A stretch of 62,068 bases of DNA from Synergistaceae bacterium (GCA_031272035.1 JAISUO010000047.1:1-62068); one strand, 5' to 3'. Positions 1-8,473 are shown, counted from the stretch's first letter. Numbers and translations are program-made. The notes: generated from the sequence alone by a model not told the origin.

Positions 1-2
1 CC

Positions 3-350
3 GCCAACGATCCTGAAAGTACCGGCCTTCTTTTTGAAGAGACCGGCTGGCAGCCTGAGGAAACGATCCTTCTCTACCATCATCGGCCCGACCGTGAAGC
101 GCGGCTGAAAAACTTCCGGACCTGGATTGAAGAGCGCCCCTGGAAAGAGACGGTGTTTACGCGGCAGCGCCGGCCCCTTTTCCCCAGCGGAGCTGTTCTG
201 TGGAACGACAGGATCACAGATCCTCCGTCCTTCGCCGCCTGGCGCAGGGGACGCGGACGCATCTTCGCCTGCGGGAACGTGGCCGGATGGCCGCTGAAAT
301 TTCTGCTTGAACAGAAAGAACGAAACGAACAAAAGAGGACAGGCGAATGA
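3..350 (+). CDS. pgsB: Poly-gamma-glutamate synthase PgsB/CapB, C-terminal part (5' end outside window)
   Basis: This reading frame is open from the first complete codon of the window and ends in TGA at 348-350. The visible 115 residues begin with an AANDPEST-like stretch and include NDR and a glycine-containing end (IFACGNVAGWP), which resembles the C-terminus of the Mur-ligase-like PgsB/CapB family that joins glutamates into poly-gamma-glutamate at the membrane. The stop codon overlaps the ATG of pgsC (ATGA), indicating translational coupling. The ATP-binding N-terminal part is not in the window, so the assignment rests on the tail and on the neighbouring pgsC and pgsW-like genes. Confidence 0.75.
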   Translation, partial: ANDPESTGLLFEETGWQPEETILLYHHRPDREARLKNFRTWIEERPWKETVFTRQRRPLFPSGAVLWNDRITDPPSFAAWRRGRGRIFACGNVAGWPLKFLLEQKERNEQKRTGE

Positions 351-808
351 TCCCCAACGCACTTTTTTCGTTCACACAAACGCAAAGCCTGACCGTAGCT
401 CTCGGCATCCTGACGGGACTCGTCTGGAGCCGCCGAACGGGTTGGAGCTGCGGCGGCATCATCACTCCGGGGATTCTGGCTCTCTGCATTTCCGACCCGG
501 CTCGAATTCTTTTTTCTCTTCTGCTGGGAACGGCTCTGACCTTCCCTCTGGCTCTGGCGGCCCGCACTTTCAGACTCTATGGAAGAGAGCGCGTCGGCGC
601 CGCGATGCTCCTCGCCCTGGCCGCGAAGATCGGGCTCGCGTTTCTGCTGCCTCCCGGACTTCGTCAGACGGGCTGGGTCGTCCCTGGCCTGATCGCCGCA
701 GACGGCGAACGTCAGGGGCTCGGCATGACGCTCTGCGGCGTGATCGCCTGTACACTCGTCACCGTGTTCGGCATGACTCTGCTGAAGCGGATACTGCCGG
801 GACTGTGA
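347..808 (+). CDS. pgsC: Poly-gamma-glutamate biosynthesis protein PgsC/CapC
   Basis: A 153-residue, very hydrophobic protein with about four to five membrane segments, the usual size for PgsC/CapC, the membrane partner of PgsB in poly-gamma-glutamate polymerisation and export. The N-terminal region contains the conserved-looking GWSCGGIITPGILAL stretch (near residues 33-47), and the order pgsB-pgsC is the family standard. The ATG overlaps the pgsB stop. A PgsA gene is not seen downstream; instead a PgsW-like gene follows 11 bases after the stop. Family assignment is confident. Whether the polymer is a capsule, a released product or something else cannot be read from the sequence. Confidence 0.85.
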   Translation: MIPNALFSFTQTQSLTVALGILTGLVWSRRTGWSCGGIITPGILALCISDPARILFSLLLGTALTFPLALAARTFRLYGRERVGAAMLLALAAKIGLAFLLPPGLRQTGWVVPGLIAADGERQGLGMTLCGVIACTLVTVFGMTLLKRILPGL

Positions 809-819
809 GGGGCAAAAAA

Positions 820-1908
820 ATGACCGACAGGCGAAAAAATCCTTTTTTTGACCGCTCCTCCCCTGCTCGGCTGATTGCCCTGACTCTCATCCTGTTGTCG
901 CTTGAGGGCTTTTTATGGTTTCAGAAGGAAAAAGATTCGCAGAACCCCTATAACTCCAACCAAAAAGTTTCTTTTGAAGAAACGGAACTTTTCCACCGGG
1001 TTCGCAGGGCGCAGGATTATCTCTGGCAGGAACTTTTTCGGCGGGGTATTGAGCTCGACCCTGAAGAGGACGTGGACAAAACCGGATTCATCGGCGTCGA
1101 ATGGAGCCCGATCACGACCACCCTCGGCAGTCTGGAATCGAAGCGCAGCGCCTGTGACCCTCTGTGGGCGGTACAAACGCTGCGCTGGTTCGATCGACTG
1201 GGAATAACATCGGAAGACCGGATTGTCGTGCTTTCCTCCGCCTCGTTCCCCGGAATGCTTTTTTCCGTCCTCGCCGCCGCCGAAACCCGGGGACTCCAGA
1301 TCGACCTGGCGGTTTCTCTGGGCGCTTCGACCTGGGGAGCCAATCGTCCGGAAGCGCCCTGGCCGGTACTGGAAAAAATTTTGAGAAACGGCGGATTTTT
1401 GAAAACGATCCCCTTTTTTTATACTCTCGGCGGAGGTAATGGAGAAAACGGAGGCGGCATCTTCGAAGAGGGAATAACGGTGTTGGAGAAGGCTGTACGT
1501 GAAAATGGGGGAAAGATTGTCCGCACCTCCTCCTTCGAGGCCACCCTCGCCCTGAAAATGTCATTGACAGAAGCGCCGGATCGTCCAAAGGCGAAGCTCC
1601 TGATCAGCATTGGAGGCTCGGAAACCGCGCTGGGGCACGACGCCTCCGCAATCGCTCTGCCCCCCGGTCTGCTGGATCCCGGCGACCGCCTCGAAGCGGG
1701 CAATGGCATCATCGCGCTGGCCCTTCAGCGGGGTTATCCCGTTTTGCATCTCCTGAACCTGCACGCCCTGGCCGATCGCGTGAACCTGGATTTTTACAAA
1801 CGACGTCCGGTCTTTGCGCAGGTCCGTTCACTGTGTCCTGCCATTGCCGGCCTGCTGCTCTTCGTCTTTGTTCTGAGCACACACAAACGCTGGATCTGGG
1901 AAGACTGA
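820..1908 (+). CDS. pgsW: Poly-gamma-glutamate system protein, PgsW-like
   Basis: A 362-residue protein with an N-terminal membrane anchor (about residues 12-26, ARLIALTLILLSLEGFLWF) and a second hydrophobic segment close to the C-terminus (about 335-355), leaving most of the chain outside the membrane. It follows pgsC by 11 bases. I recognise it as the PgsW type found with PgsBC in bacteria that lack a standard PgsA, from its position, size and segments such as GVEWSPITTTLG and SIGG. The start is the ATG at 820; the frame stays open further upstream through pgsC but that part is an out-of-frame reading of pgsB and pgsC. The biochemical role is unproven. Confidence 0.7.
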   Translation: MTDRRKNPFFDRSSPARLIALTLILLSLEGFLWFQKEKDSQNPYNSNQKVSFEETELFHRVRRAQDYLWQELFRRGIELDPEEDVDKTGFIGVEWSPITTTLGSLESKRSACDPLWAVQTLRWFDRLGITSEDRIVVLSSASFPGMLFSVLAAAETRGLQIDLAVSLGASTWGANRPEAPWPVLEKILRNGGFLKTIPFFYTLGGGNGENGGGIFEEGITVLEKAVRENGGKIVRTSSFEATLALKMSLTEAPDRPKAKLLISIGGSETALGHDASAIALPPGLLDPGDRLEAGNGIIALALQRGYPVLHLLNLHALADRVNLDFYKRRPVFAQVRSLCPAIAGLLLFVFVLSTHKRWIWED

Positions 1909-1941
1909 AGGAGCCTGACGGGCACATTTCAGCTCTTCTTC

Positions 1942-1971
1942 TTGACATCCGGCTGTGCGCCAAAATATAAT
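1942..1971 (+). promoter_or_regulatory. Consensus sigma-70-type promoter of the sugar kinase/transporter operon
   Basis: A perfect TTGACA (1942-1947) and a perfect TATAAT (1966-1971) are separated by 18 bases. The predicted transcription start is near 1978, so the mRNA would begin inside or just before the AAGGA at 1976-1980 and only about 6-13 bases before the kinase ATG. This placement excludes the GTG at 1955 as start codon, since it lies inside the promoter. Confidence 0.8.
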
Positions 1972-1990
1972 AAAAAAGGATGACATGGAC

Positions 1991-2932
1991 ATGGAAAATA
2001 AAAAATACGTTGTGGCCATTGGATCTTCTTCTTTGGATACTTACTACGAGTCTCTTTCCTGGCCTGCTTTGGGCGATAAGGTCATGGTCAAAAAAATCGG
2101 AACGAAGGTCGGAGGGCTGATCTCGAACGCTGCCTGTGTCATGGCCTCCTGCGGCATTCCGACATATTTGATAGATACGGTGAAACCCGGACTCAGAGAG
2201 CAGATCGTCCAGGAACTCGACAGGTATGGAGTCTGTACCGATTATGTGACGCCAGGCGACGAGAGTATTGAGAGCGAAACCACCATTATTCTCGTGGGCG
2301 GAGAAAGAACTATTTTCGTCTCGAAGAATAAACCACCGATTGACCTGTCGCCAGCACAGGTTCGATTATTTGAAGAAGCAGCCGTGGTATACAGCATCCT
2401 GCCAGAAATCAGAAAAATACGTGAATGTGAAACGCTTCTTAAATCTCTGAAATCAAAAGGAGTGCAGCTGGTTTGGGACATGGAACCGGCTGCGTTTAAC
2501 GGCGGAATTGAAGACCAGTATTTGATCAAAATGGCGGATTTGCTTTTCTTCAACGAATGGGGCATCGAGAAATATGCCTCTGATTTGTCCCTGCCTGTAA
2601 ACCAGGCGATTGCAGGGTTGTTAGACGCAGGAGTGCGTATTGTCGTGCTGACGCTGGCCAAAAAAGGATGCAGAGTTTTTACAAAAGACCGCGAAATAAA
2701 TGTTGACGGCCATCGCGTGAGCGTGGTGGACGTTACCGGGGCCGGAGATTCTTTCAACAGCGTTTTTATATATGGCTGTCTGAATGGATGGGCTCTTGAA
2801 CGTACGGCAAAAATGGCGAACGCTGCCGGAGCGCGGGCGGTCACCCTGATGGGCCCGAAAAGCGGTGCGGCCACGATAGAAGAAATTTCCGGATTTTTGG
2901 ATCAACACGAGATAAAGTCGGCTGTCGTGTGA
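1991..2932 (+). CDS. PfkB-family carbohydrate kinase (ribokinase-like)
   Basis: A 313-residue kinase of the PfkB/ribokinase superfamily, which phosphorylates sugars or nucleosides with ATP. The signature near the C-terminus, VDVTGAGDSFNS, carries the GAGD anion hole with the catalytic base Asp at about residue 253, and the early GGLISNAA segment fits the substrate-binding Gly-rich motif. It is the first gene of an operon with a sugar ABC transporter, so it probably phosphorylates the imported substrate. I chose the ATG at 1991, 10 bases after AAGGA; an in-frame ATG at 1985 is possible. The substrate is not evident. Confidence 0.88.
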   Translation: MENKKYVVAIGSSSLDTYYESLSWPALGDKVMVKKIGTKVGGLISNAACVMASCGIPTYLIDTVKPGLREQIVQELDRYGVCTDYVTPGDESIESETTIILVGGERTIFVSKNKPPIDLSPAQVRLFEEAAVVYSILPEIRKIRECETLLKSLKSKGVQLVWDMEPAAFNGGIEDQYLIKMADLLFFNEWGIEKYASDLSLPVNQAIAGLLDAGVRIVVLTLAKKGCRVFTKDREINVDGHRVSVVDVTGAGDSFNSVFIYGCLNGWALERTAKMANAAGARAVTLMGPKSGAATIEEISGFLDQHEIKSAVV

Positions 2933-2942
2933 GGATGAGATC

Positions 2943-4448
2943 ATGAGTGGATACGTGCTGCGAGGGGAAAATATCTGCAAATCCTTTGCTGGCAATCAGG
3001 CGCTGAAAAACGTCAATTTTGCTCTGCGCCCCGGACAGGTCATGGGCCTGGTGGGAGAGAACGGCGCGGGAAAATCCACCCTGGTCAAAGTTATTGCCGG
3101 CATTTATGAGCTGAACTCCGGTACGATCTTCCTGAACGATCAACCCGTCGCGTACGCGAACTCTTTACAGGCTTTGCACGCCGGTATCGCCATTATGCAT
3201 CAGGAACTAAACCTGTTCACCAATCTAAGCGTCTATGAAAACATTTATCTTGACCGGAAAGAATACCGAAGCTCTCTCGGAAAAATTGACAGAAAGCGGA
3301 TGCGGGAGGATGCCCGCTCCCTGTTGCAGCGGCTTGGAACGGATATCGATCCCGACGCTCAGGTTTTGTCTCTGCGTATTCGCGAACGGCAGATCGTGGA
3401 AGTTGCCCGCGCCGTCTCCGTCAGCGCGAAAGTTCTCATTATGGATGAGCCATCCGCGGCTTTGACGGAAGGCGAAGTTCAAAAAATGTTCGAAATCGTT
3501 CGAGCCTTAAAAGCGCAAGGTGTGGCTGTCATTTATGTTTCCCACCGAATGAACGAGATACGGCAAATATGCGACACGGTCCTGGTGCTTCGGGACGGAG
3601 AGAACGTCGGGGAGCTTGAGGTTGCTGACACCGAGATTCATGATATTGTCGAATTGATGGTAGGCCGCAGAATTGAAAACTATTATCCGCGCAACAAACA
3701 CGCAGGAGGAGAAACAGTTTTGGAAGTAAAAGAGCTGACTTCCGGATGGCTCCAGGATGTCTCTTTTCAGCTCAGTTCTTACGAAATTCTGGGCTTGTAC
3801 GGTCTGGCAGGCTCTGGCATAACGGACCTTGCGGAATGTCTTTTCGGACTTCGTAAAATATCGAAAGGTTCAATATGGGTCAAAGAAAAAAGATTGAACG
3901 GGACGGGACCCTCCGAAGCCATTCGGAACGGTCTTGCCTATGTTCCTTCGGACAGGCGCAACGAAGGGATCGTGACGGAGTTTTCTGTGGAAAATAATCT
4001 CATCCTGAGTTCATACAAAAAGTACAGTTTTGCAGGACTTTTTCTGCGAAAAAAGGAAATCGGGAAAACAGCGGCTCGCTCGATCATGAATTTCAATATC
4101 AAAACGAGGGATGGAAAACAGCAGATCCGTTTCCTGTCAGGCGGGAATCAGCAAAAGGTGGTCCTGGCAAAATGGCTTGAGACAGAACCCGGCGTTCTTA
4201 TCCTCAACGAACCCACAAGAGGTGTTGACGTTGGAGCGAAAGCCGAAATTTACGCTCAAATAGACCGTCTGGCCGCGCAGGGGATGGGCATTCTCTTCAT
4301 CAGCTCAGAAGTTCCGGAAATCGCAGGAATGGCCGATCGAGTCCTGGTGATTAATAAAGGCCGCGTCGCAGCTGAGATACCGTCTGACCAATGTACTCAG
4401 GAACGTCTTTTGGCATGTGCCTCCGGAAAGGATGTGCAGAGCCGGTGA
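2943..4448 (+). CDS. Sugar ABC transporter ATP-binding protein (RbsA/RhaT type)
   Basis: A 501-residue protein with two fused ABC ATPase domains, the normal length for the RbsA/MglA/LsrA class. The first domain has Walker A GENGAGKST (about residue 38) and a Walker B LIMDEPSAAL; its signature segment (SLRIRERQIVEVARA) is degenerate, as is usual for one half of this class. The second domain has the signature LSGGNQQKVVLAKWL and LILNEPTRGVDVG near the end but no canonical Walker A (LAGSGIT), again typical. It begins 11 bases after the kinase stop. It energises the two permeases that follow at the inner membrane face. Confidence 0.93.
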   Translation: MSGYVLRGENICKSFAGNQALKNVNFALRPGQVMGLVGENGAGKSTLVKVIAGIYELNSGTIFLNDQPVAYANSLQALHAGIAIMHQELNLFTNLSVYENIYLDRKEYRSSLGKIDRKRMREDARSLLQRLGTDIDPDAQVLSLRIRERQIVEVARAVSVSAKVLIMDEPSAALTEGEVQKMFEIVRALKAQGVAVIYVSHRMNEIRQICDTVLVLRDGENVGELEVADTEIHDIVELMVGRRIENYYPRNKHAGGETVLEVKELTSGWLQDVSFQLSSYEILGLYGLAGSGITDLAECLFGLRKISKGSIWVKEKRLNGTGPSEAIRNGLAYVPSDRRNEGIVTEFSVENNLILSSYKKYSFAGLFLRKKEIGKTAARSIMNFNIKTRDGKQQIRFLSGGNQQKVVLAKWLETEPGVLILNEPTRGVDVGAKAEIYAQIDRLAAQGMGILFISSEVPEIAGMADRVLVINKGRVAAEIPSDQCTQERLLACASGKDVQSR

Positions 4449-5419
4449 TTAATTGGAGCAGACAGAAATATGCTTTTTTATTGCGGCAGGAATGTTTGGT
4501 TACGCTTTTCACCGCCCTGGTGATTGCGGTTTTTTCGTCGATACCGGACAGCAATTTTTGTACTCTGCCGAATTTCAGAATCATTCTTTCTCAGGCCGCG
4601 ATCAACGGAATATGCGTCATCGGTCTGACGACCTGCCTTATCATGGGGGGTATAGATTTTTCGATGGGCGCGATTTTGGCGGTATGCGCCTGTTTTTCCG
4701 GAATCCTGGTAAATCATGGACTCCCTGTAATTCTGGTTATATTACTTAGTGTGTCAACAGGGATTCTGTGCGGAGCCGTCAATGGCTTCCTTATTGCATA
4801 TCTGCGCATTGCCCCGATTATCGCGACTTTAGCGAGCATGTACGTGCTTCGAGGCATGTGCGCAATCGCCACCGGCGGCGTCTGGATATCCGACTTTCCC
4901 GATACCTTCAAATGGCCGGGACAGACCACCTGGAGAGGCATCCCGATGCACTTCGTCCTCTGGATCGCGCTGGCGTTTAGTGCGCAGTATATCCTCAACA
5001 ATTTCAACGCAGGACGAAAACTTTACGCCGCAGGTGGAAATCCGGAGGCCGCCAGGCTGTTCGGCATCGACTATGCTGCCTGCAGAATGAATGTTTACAT
5101 GATAAGCGGCGCTTTAATTGGCCTGAGCGGGACGATATACGCTTCCATGGTGGGAACGGTCAGCGCGGACACCACAGGTTTGAACACCGGAGGAGATCTT
5201 CTGGCGGCGGCGCTGATTGGCGGAGTTAATATTAACGGCGGAAAGGGCAACATCTTTGGCGCAGGCATGGGTGTTCTCTTAATGCAGATTATTAGAAACG
5301 GGCTGATTATCTCCAGAATTTCAGAACATTGGGCAGATGCCATCACCGGAGCGATTATCGTGTTTGCTCTCGTTTTGTCTTATCTTGAGAACTATTCACA
5401 AAGAGGAGAAAAGAAATGA
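4445..5419 (+). CDS. Sugar ABC transporter permease 1 (RbsC/RhaP family)
   Basis: A polytopic membrane protein of 324 residues with the BPD_transp_2 family features: GGIDFSMGAILAV in the first third and GGVNINGGKGNIFGAGMGVLLMQIIRNGL in the last third. The start is taken as GTG at 4445, which overlaps the stop of the ATPase gene (GTGA) and is preceded by an AAAGGA; the frame is open further upstream but that would overlap the ATPase by more than 50 bases. It ends with ATGA overlap into the second permease gene. With its paralogue at 5416 it should form a heterodimeric channel. Confidence 0.88.
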   Translation: MINWSRQKYAFLLRQECLVTLFTALVIAVFSSIPDSNFCTLPNFRIILSQAAINGICVIGLTTCLIMGGIDFSMGAILAVCACFSGILVNHGLPVILVILLSVSTGILCGAVNGFLIAYLRIAPIIATLASMYVLRGMCAIATGGVWISDFPDTFKWPGQTTWRGIPMHFVLWIALAFSAQYILNNFNAGRKLYAAGGNPEAARLFGIDYAACRMNVYMISGALIGLSGTIYASMVGTVSADTTGLNTGGDLLAAALIGGVNINGGKGNIFGAGMGVLLMQIIRNGLIISRISEHWADAITGAIIVFALVLSYLENYSQRGEKK

Positions 5420-6372
5420 ATAACCTGAGCATCAATTCTTTTTTCCGGGACAGAAACCGAATCACATGGATACTGCTGACGCTCCTGATAACGATGATCT
5501 TTGTTTTTGCCTGTATGTCCGACAGTTTCCTCTCCAGGCGTAACTTCCTGAACATCATGCGTCAGACGGCGGAAACGGGTATGATCGTTATCACGGTGGC
5601 TTTTTTGGTTTTTTCGCGAGACATAGACATTTCCATGGGCTCTGCCCTGGGTTTTTGCTGCGTCGTGTTGGGTTTGTTACTGAAAAGCGGCATGAACATG
5701 TATCACGCCGGACTGCTGACGATACTTGCCGGGGCATTTATCGGCGCGATCAGCGGGATTATGGTGGCCGGACTTAAGCTGGAAGGCATGGTGGCCTCCG
5801 CGGGGCTTCTGATTTTGCTGCGAGGGATGTGTTATGTTCTCACAAAAGGATATCCCATCAGCGGCTTTTCGGATGAATTTCTGGCCGTGGGACGTATGCG
5901 TTTCTGGAATATCCTGCCTTTGTCGTTTCTGTGCCTTATTGTCATAGTTATCATTGCATGGGTCATCATGGAAAAAACGAACATCGGCCTTCAGATAACA
6001 GCTGTTGGAGCAAATAAAACAGCGGCCAGGTTTTCCGGGATTAAAGTCGGCAAAATCAAATTTCTGCTTTTTACCGCAAACGGAATGATGATCGCCTTCG
6101 CGAGTTTTTTTCTGCTTTCACGAATGGCAAGCGCCGAGGCTACTACCGGGCACAGCTACGATCTGGACATTCTGGCTTCCTGTCTTCTGGGAGGCCTGAG
6201 TTTGCATGGCGGCAGCGGGAACATTTTTTCAGTTTTCCTGGGCCTCATGTGCATTGGAATCATGAGGAATGGCTTCAATCAGCTGGCCATTCCCGCAATT
6301 TACCAGGATATCGTATTGGGGGTGGTCATAGCGCTCAATGCGGCGAACTGGACCAAAGAGAGACGAGAGTGA
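5416..6372 (+). CDS. Sugar ABC transporter permease 2 (RbsC/RhaQ family)
   Basis: A 318-residue polytopic permease of the same family as its upstream neighbour, with SRDIDISMGSALGF near residues 64-77 and CLLGGLSLHGGSGNIFSVFLG near the C-terminus. Its ATG overlaps the stop of permease 1, so the two are translationally coupled. Paired non-identical permeases plus one double-ATPase are the arrangement of rhamnose (RhaSTPQ) and autoinducer-2 (LsrACDB) importers, in contrast to the single permease of ribose importers. That limits the substrate guess to a sugar-like molecule but does not identify it. Confidence 0.9.
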   Translation: MNNLSINSFFRDRNRITWILLTLLITMIFVFACMSDSFLSRRNFLNIMRQTAETGMIVITVAFLVFSRDIDISMGSALGFCCVVLGLLLKSGMNMYHAGLLTILAGAFIGAISGIMVAGLKLEGMVASAGLLILLRGMCYVLTKGYPISGFSDEFLAVGRMRFWNILPLSFLCLIVIVIIAWVIMEKTNIGLQITAVGANKTAARFSGIKVGKIKFLLFTANGMMIAFASFFLLSRMASAEATTGHSYDLDILASCLLGGLSLHGGSGNIFSVFLGLMCIGIMRNGFNQLAIPAIYQDIVLGVVIALNAANWTKERRE

Positions 6373-6436
6373 AAGGTATGTCTGCAGGCAGGGTATTGAT
6401 CATTATTATTTAGAATTATCTTGAGGAGGGAAAATA

Positions 6437-7423
6437 ATGAAACGCAAAGTATGGCTGGGAATTTTAATGTTGACAGTGATGGGCATCGCCGAGACCGCCG
6501 CGCAAAGCGGGGCAGCCGACACCTATTTCATCTGCCCTAAAACTTTAGGGCCTGTTTATTGGACCCTGGCGGAACAGGGAGCGAAAACCGCAGGGAAAGA
6601 ACTGGGAGTGGACGTTATTTTCAACGGCCCCTCGGAAGCGGTATCTTCCAAACAAATCAATATGATTGAAGATATGCTGTCGAAGGGAATACAGGGACTG
6701 GCGATTTCGCCGAACGACGCGCAGGCCATCAAGCCGCTCATCGCTGACGCCATTGATGAAGGCGTAACGGTCGTCACTTTTGACTCGGACGCGCCGGAGT
6801 CAAAACGAGCCTATTACATCGGTCCGGCGTCTGACCAGCAGAACGGAAAGGATATGGCGGACTACATCGCGAAAAAAATCGATTACAGGGGACAAATCGC
6901 CTTTATGTGCGGCGGACTGGCAGCTGAAAATCAGGTTGCTACTATGAATGCGGCGAAGGAAGAACTTTCGAAGTACCCGGATATCACGGTAGTGGCGACG
7001 CTTCCTTCCAACAACGACATGCAGAAATCTTACGAAAATGCCACAACCTTGATTAAGACCTATCCGAACCTCAAGGGGATTCTTGGATTTACGGGAGGTC
7101 AACCGCCTGCAGCCGCAGAAGTGATTGAACAGGCGATAGCCGCCGGAGAACTTAAAAAGGGCCAGATCATTGTAACCGGCGTAGGTTTTCCCAGTAATTG
7201 CCGCAAATACATCAAGAGCGGAACTCTTGAGCAAATTTTTTCCTGGGAATCTGAAAAACTGGGTTATACCAGTGTTCACGTCATTCACAGGCTAAGGAAC
7301 AAACAACCAATCGAAAGCGGTGTCACATTGCCCAAAATAGGAAAACTGACGGTTGAGGGGCAGCGGATTTGGACCGGCATGACCATCGTGACAGCCGATA
7401 ACGTCGACCAGTTCACTTTCTGA
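6437..7423 (+). CDS. Periplasmic sugar-binding protein of the ABC transporter (RhaS/LsrB/RbsB-like)
   Basis: A 328-residue substrate-binding protein with a cleavable signal peptide (charged MKRK, hydrophobic core, AAQSGA near residue 25) and a Peripla_BP_4 fold: FNGPSEAVSSKQINMIEDML, a GIQGLAISPNDAQAIKPLI motif and VTFDSDAP. The last gene of the operon, it is separated from permease 2 by 64 bases and has a very strong GAGGAGGG ribosome site seven bases before its ATG, consistent with the high binding-protein excess such systems need. The features NGPSEA and WESEKLGYTSVHV resemble rhamnose or AI-2 binders more than ribose binders; the ligand is not provable here. Confidence 0.88.
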   Translation: MKRKVWLGILMLTVMGIAETAAQSGAADTYFICPKTLGPVYWTLAEQGAKTAGKELGVDVIFNGPSEAVSSKQINMIEDMLSKGIQGLAISPNDAQAIKPLIADAIDEGVTVVTFDSDAPESKRAYYIGPASDQQNGKDMADYIAKKIDYRGQIAFMCGGLAAENQVATMNAAKEELSKYPDITVVATLPSNNDMQKSYENATTLIKTYPNLKGILGFTGGQPPAAAEVIEQAIAAGELKKGQIIVTGVGFPSNCRKYIKSGTLEQIFSWESEKLGYTSVHVIHRLRNKQPIESGVTLPKIGKLTVEGQRIWTGMTIVTADNVDQFTF

Positions 7424-7472
7424 GCAGCAGAGTCCAAGCCCGTCAAACTGAGGTAAAAGCAGCATTTCAATG

Positions 7473-7509
7473 AGGAACCATGGCAGAAGCGCGCTCATGG
7501 TTCTTTTAT
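7473..7509 (+). terminator. Probable terminator of the sugar transporter operon
   Basis: Arms at 7473-7482 and 7496-7505 (AGGAACCATG against CATGGTTCTT) form a 10-bp stem with one G-U pair and a 13-base loop, followed by a short T-rich stretch. It lies 50 bases after the binding-protein stop. The T-run is modest. Confidence 0.6.
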
Positions 7510-7602
7510 CATTCATCATTGAGAGAACCTGCAAGGGACATTTTCCCTGACGAGTTACAGGAGGACATTATCACAGACGAACAACAAGCATTTTTGGAGG
7601 GC

Positions 7603-7631
7603 TTGACAAAATCGATTTGGGCGAATAGAAT
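7603..7631 (+). promoter_or_regulatory. Promoter of the ilv operon
   Basis: TTGACA at 7603-7608 and TAGAAT at 7626-7631 are separated by exactly 17 bases. It lies about 110 bases upstream of the leader peptide, giving a transcript that contains the leader ORF and the attenuator hairpins before ilvN. Confidence 0.75.
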
Positions 7632-7740
7632 CATGCACTATTAAATAATATAACCTTTGATAATTTTTCTGAATTGTTAAGTCAAATGTGATTTTTGTTT
7701 TTGAAGCGTCGCCATTTTTGAAAGAAGGAGGGGCCTGTCG

Positions 7741-7833
7741 ATGAACCAGCGGGGTATTTCCATGAATGTCGTCCTCGTTATTATTATTAGCTTGCTTATT
7801 CGCGGGTCCTCAGTTGGGGTGGTCGGCGTTTAA
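7741..7833 (+). CDS. ilv operon leader peptide (attenuation control)
   Basis: A 30-codon ORF starting with ATG after a strong ribosome site (GAAGGAGG about 10 bases upstream) and ending in TAA. Residues 10-20 read VVLVIIISLLI, and VGVVGV ends the peptide, so 17 of 30 residues are Val, Leu, Ile or small neighbours, exactly the substrates controlling branched-chain synthesis. It is followed by a small hairpin over its stop codon (7826-7841) and a rho-independent terminator at 7862-7893, then ilvN. This is the standard design in which ribosome stalling at Val/Leu/Ile codons under starvation prevents terminator formation. The peptide itself is not expected to have another function. Confidence 0.85.
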   Translation: MNQRGISMNVVLVIIISLLIRGSSVGVVGV

Positions 7834-7861
7834 GCGCCGTGATGTGAAGAAAAGACTCCAG

Positions 7862-7893
7862 ACCGGGACCCGTAAAAGGGCCCCGGTTTTTTT
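7862..7893 (+). terminator. Attenuator terminator of the ilv operon
   Basis: Arms ACCGGG-A-CCC (7862-7871) and GGG-C-CCCGGT (7878-7887) form a stem of 9 pairs with one internal mismatch around a GTAAAA loop, followed by seven T residues. It lies 28 bases after the leader-peptide stop and 43 bases before ilvN, so it acts as the regulated terminator. The earlier hairpin at 7826-7841 (CGGCG/CGCCG) overlaps the leader stop codon and could act as pause or protector structure. Confidence 0.85.
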
Positions 7894-7936
7894 ATACCAT
7901 CTTAAAACGAGACTGAACTGAACGGAGGAGACGACA

Positions 7937-8473
7937 ATGAGGTGTACTTTCAGCGTTTTGACACAGGATGCTCCAGGAGTGCTGATGAGAATTGCAAGTC
8001 TGTTCTACAGACGGAATTACAACATAGAAAGTTTGAGCGTCAGCCCCACGGACAACGCGGGAATATCACGCTTCACGATTATGATCGACGCGGACGAATG
8101 GGCCCATGAACAGGTCGAAAAACAACTTTCCAAGCTCATCGAAGTGATTTCCGTGGAGAATCTGAACCACAGGGGCCGTTTTGTCGAACGGTGGTTTTCG
8201 CTGATCAAGGTTCGAACGACCATGGAAACGCGACCTCACATTCTACAAATCGCTGACGTTTTCAGGTGCCGCGTCGTCGATTTCGGCGTCGATGCCCTGA
8301 CCTTCGAAATCACGGGGGACGAAGACAAGATTCATGCCTGCACGGAGGCGTTTCGAACCTACGGCATCATCGAAACGGCCGGCTCCGGCTCAGTGGCCCT
8401 CCGACGCGACGAAACCCGCGCCGGCGACGTTTTCGCACAGCTGCCGTCTTATCCGCGCGCAGTCAATGCATAA
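7937..8473 (+). CDS. ilvN: Acetolactate synthase small (regulatory) subunit
   Basis: A 178-residue protein with an N-terminal ACT domain (residues 1-75, beginning MRCTFSVLTQDAPGVLMRIASLF, with the RRNYNIESLSV motif) and the ALS_ss_C domain after residue 80. It binds valine and controls the IlvB catalytic subunit, the first common enzyme of valine, leucine and isoleucine synthesis. The ribosome site GGAGGAG precedes the ATG. It is the first structural gene of the attenuated operon, which is unusual: ilvB normally precedes ilvN, whereas here ilvC lies between them. Confidence 0.95.
   Translation: MRCTFSVLTQDAPGVLMRIASLFYRRNYNIESLSVSPTDNAGISRFTIMIDADEWAHEQVEKQLSKLIEVISVENLNHRGRFVERWFSLIKVRTTMETRPHILQIADVFRCRVVDFGVDALTFEITGDEDKIHACTEAFRTYGIIETAGSGSVALRRDETRAGDVFAQLPSYPRAVNA

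Noticed and set aside
307-819. Upstream extension of the pgsW-like gene
   Set aside because: The frame is open but it overlaps pgsB and pgsC entirely out of frame, and the product-like sequence and hydrophobic anchor start at 820.
1955-1990. GTG at 1955 as start of the sugar kinase
   Set aside because: It lies inside the consensus promoter (1942-1971), so it would not be on the mRNA.
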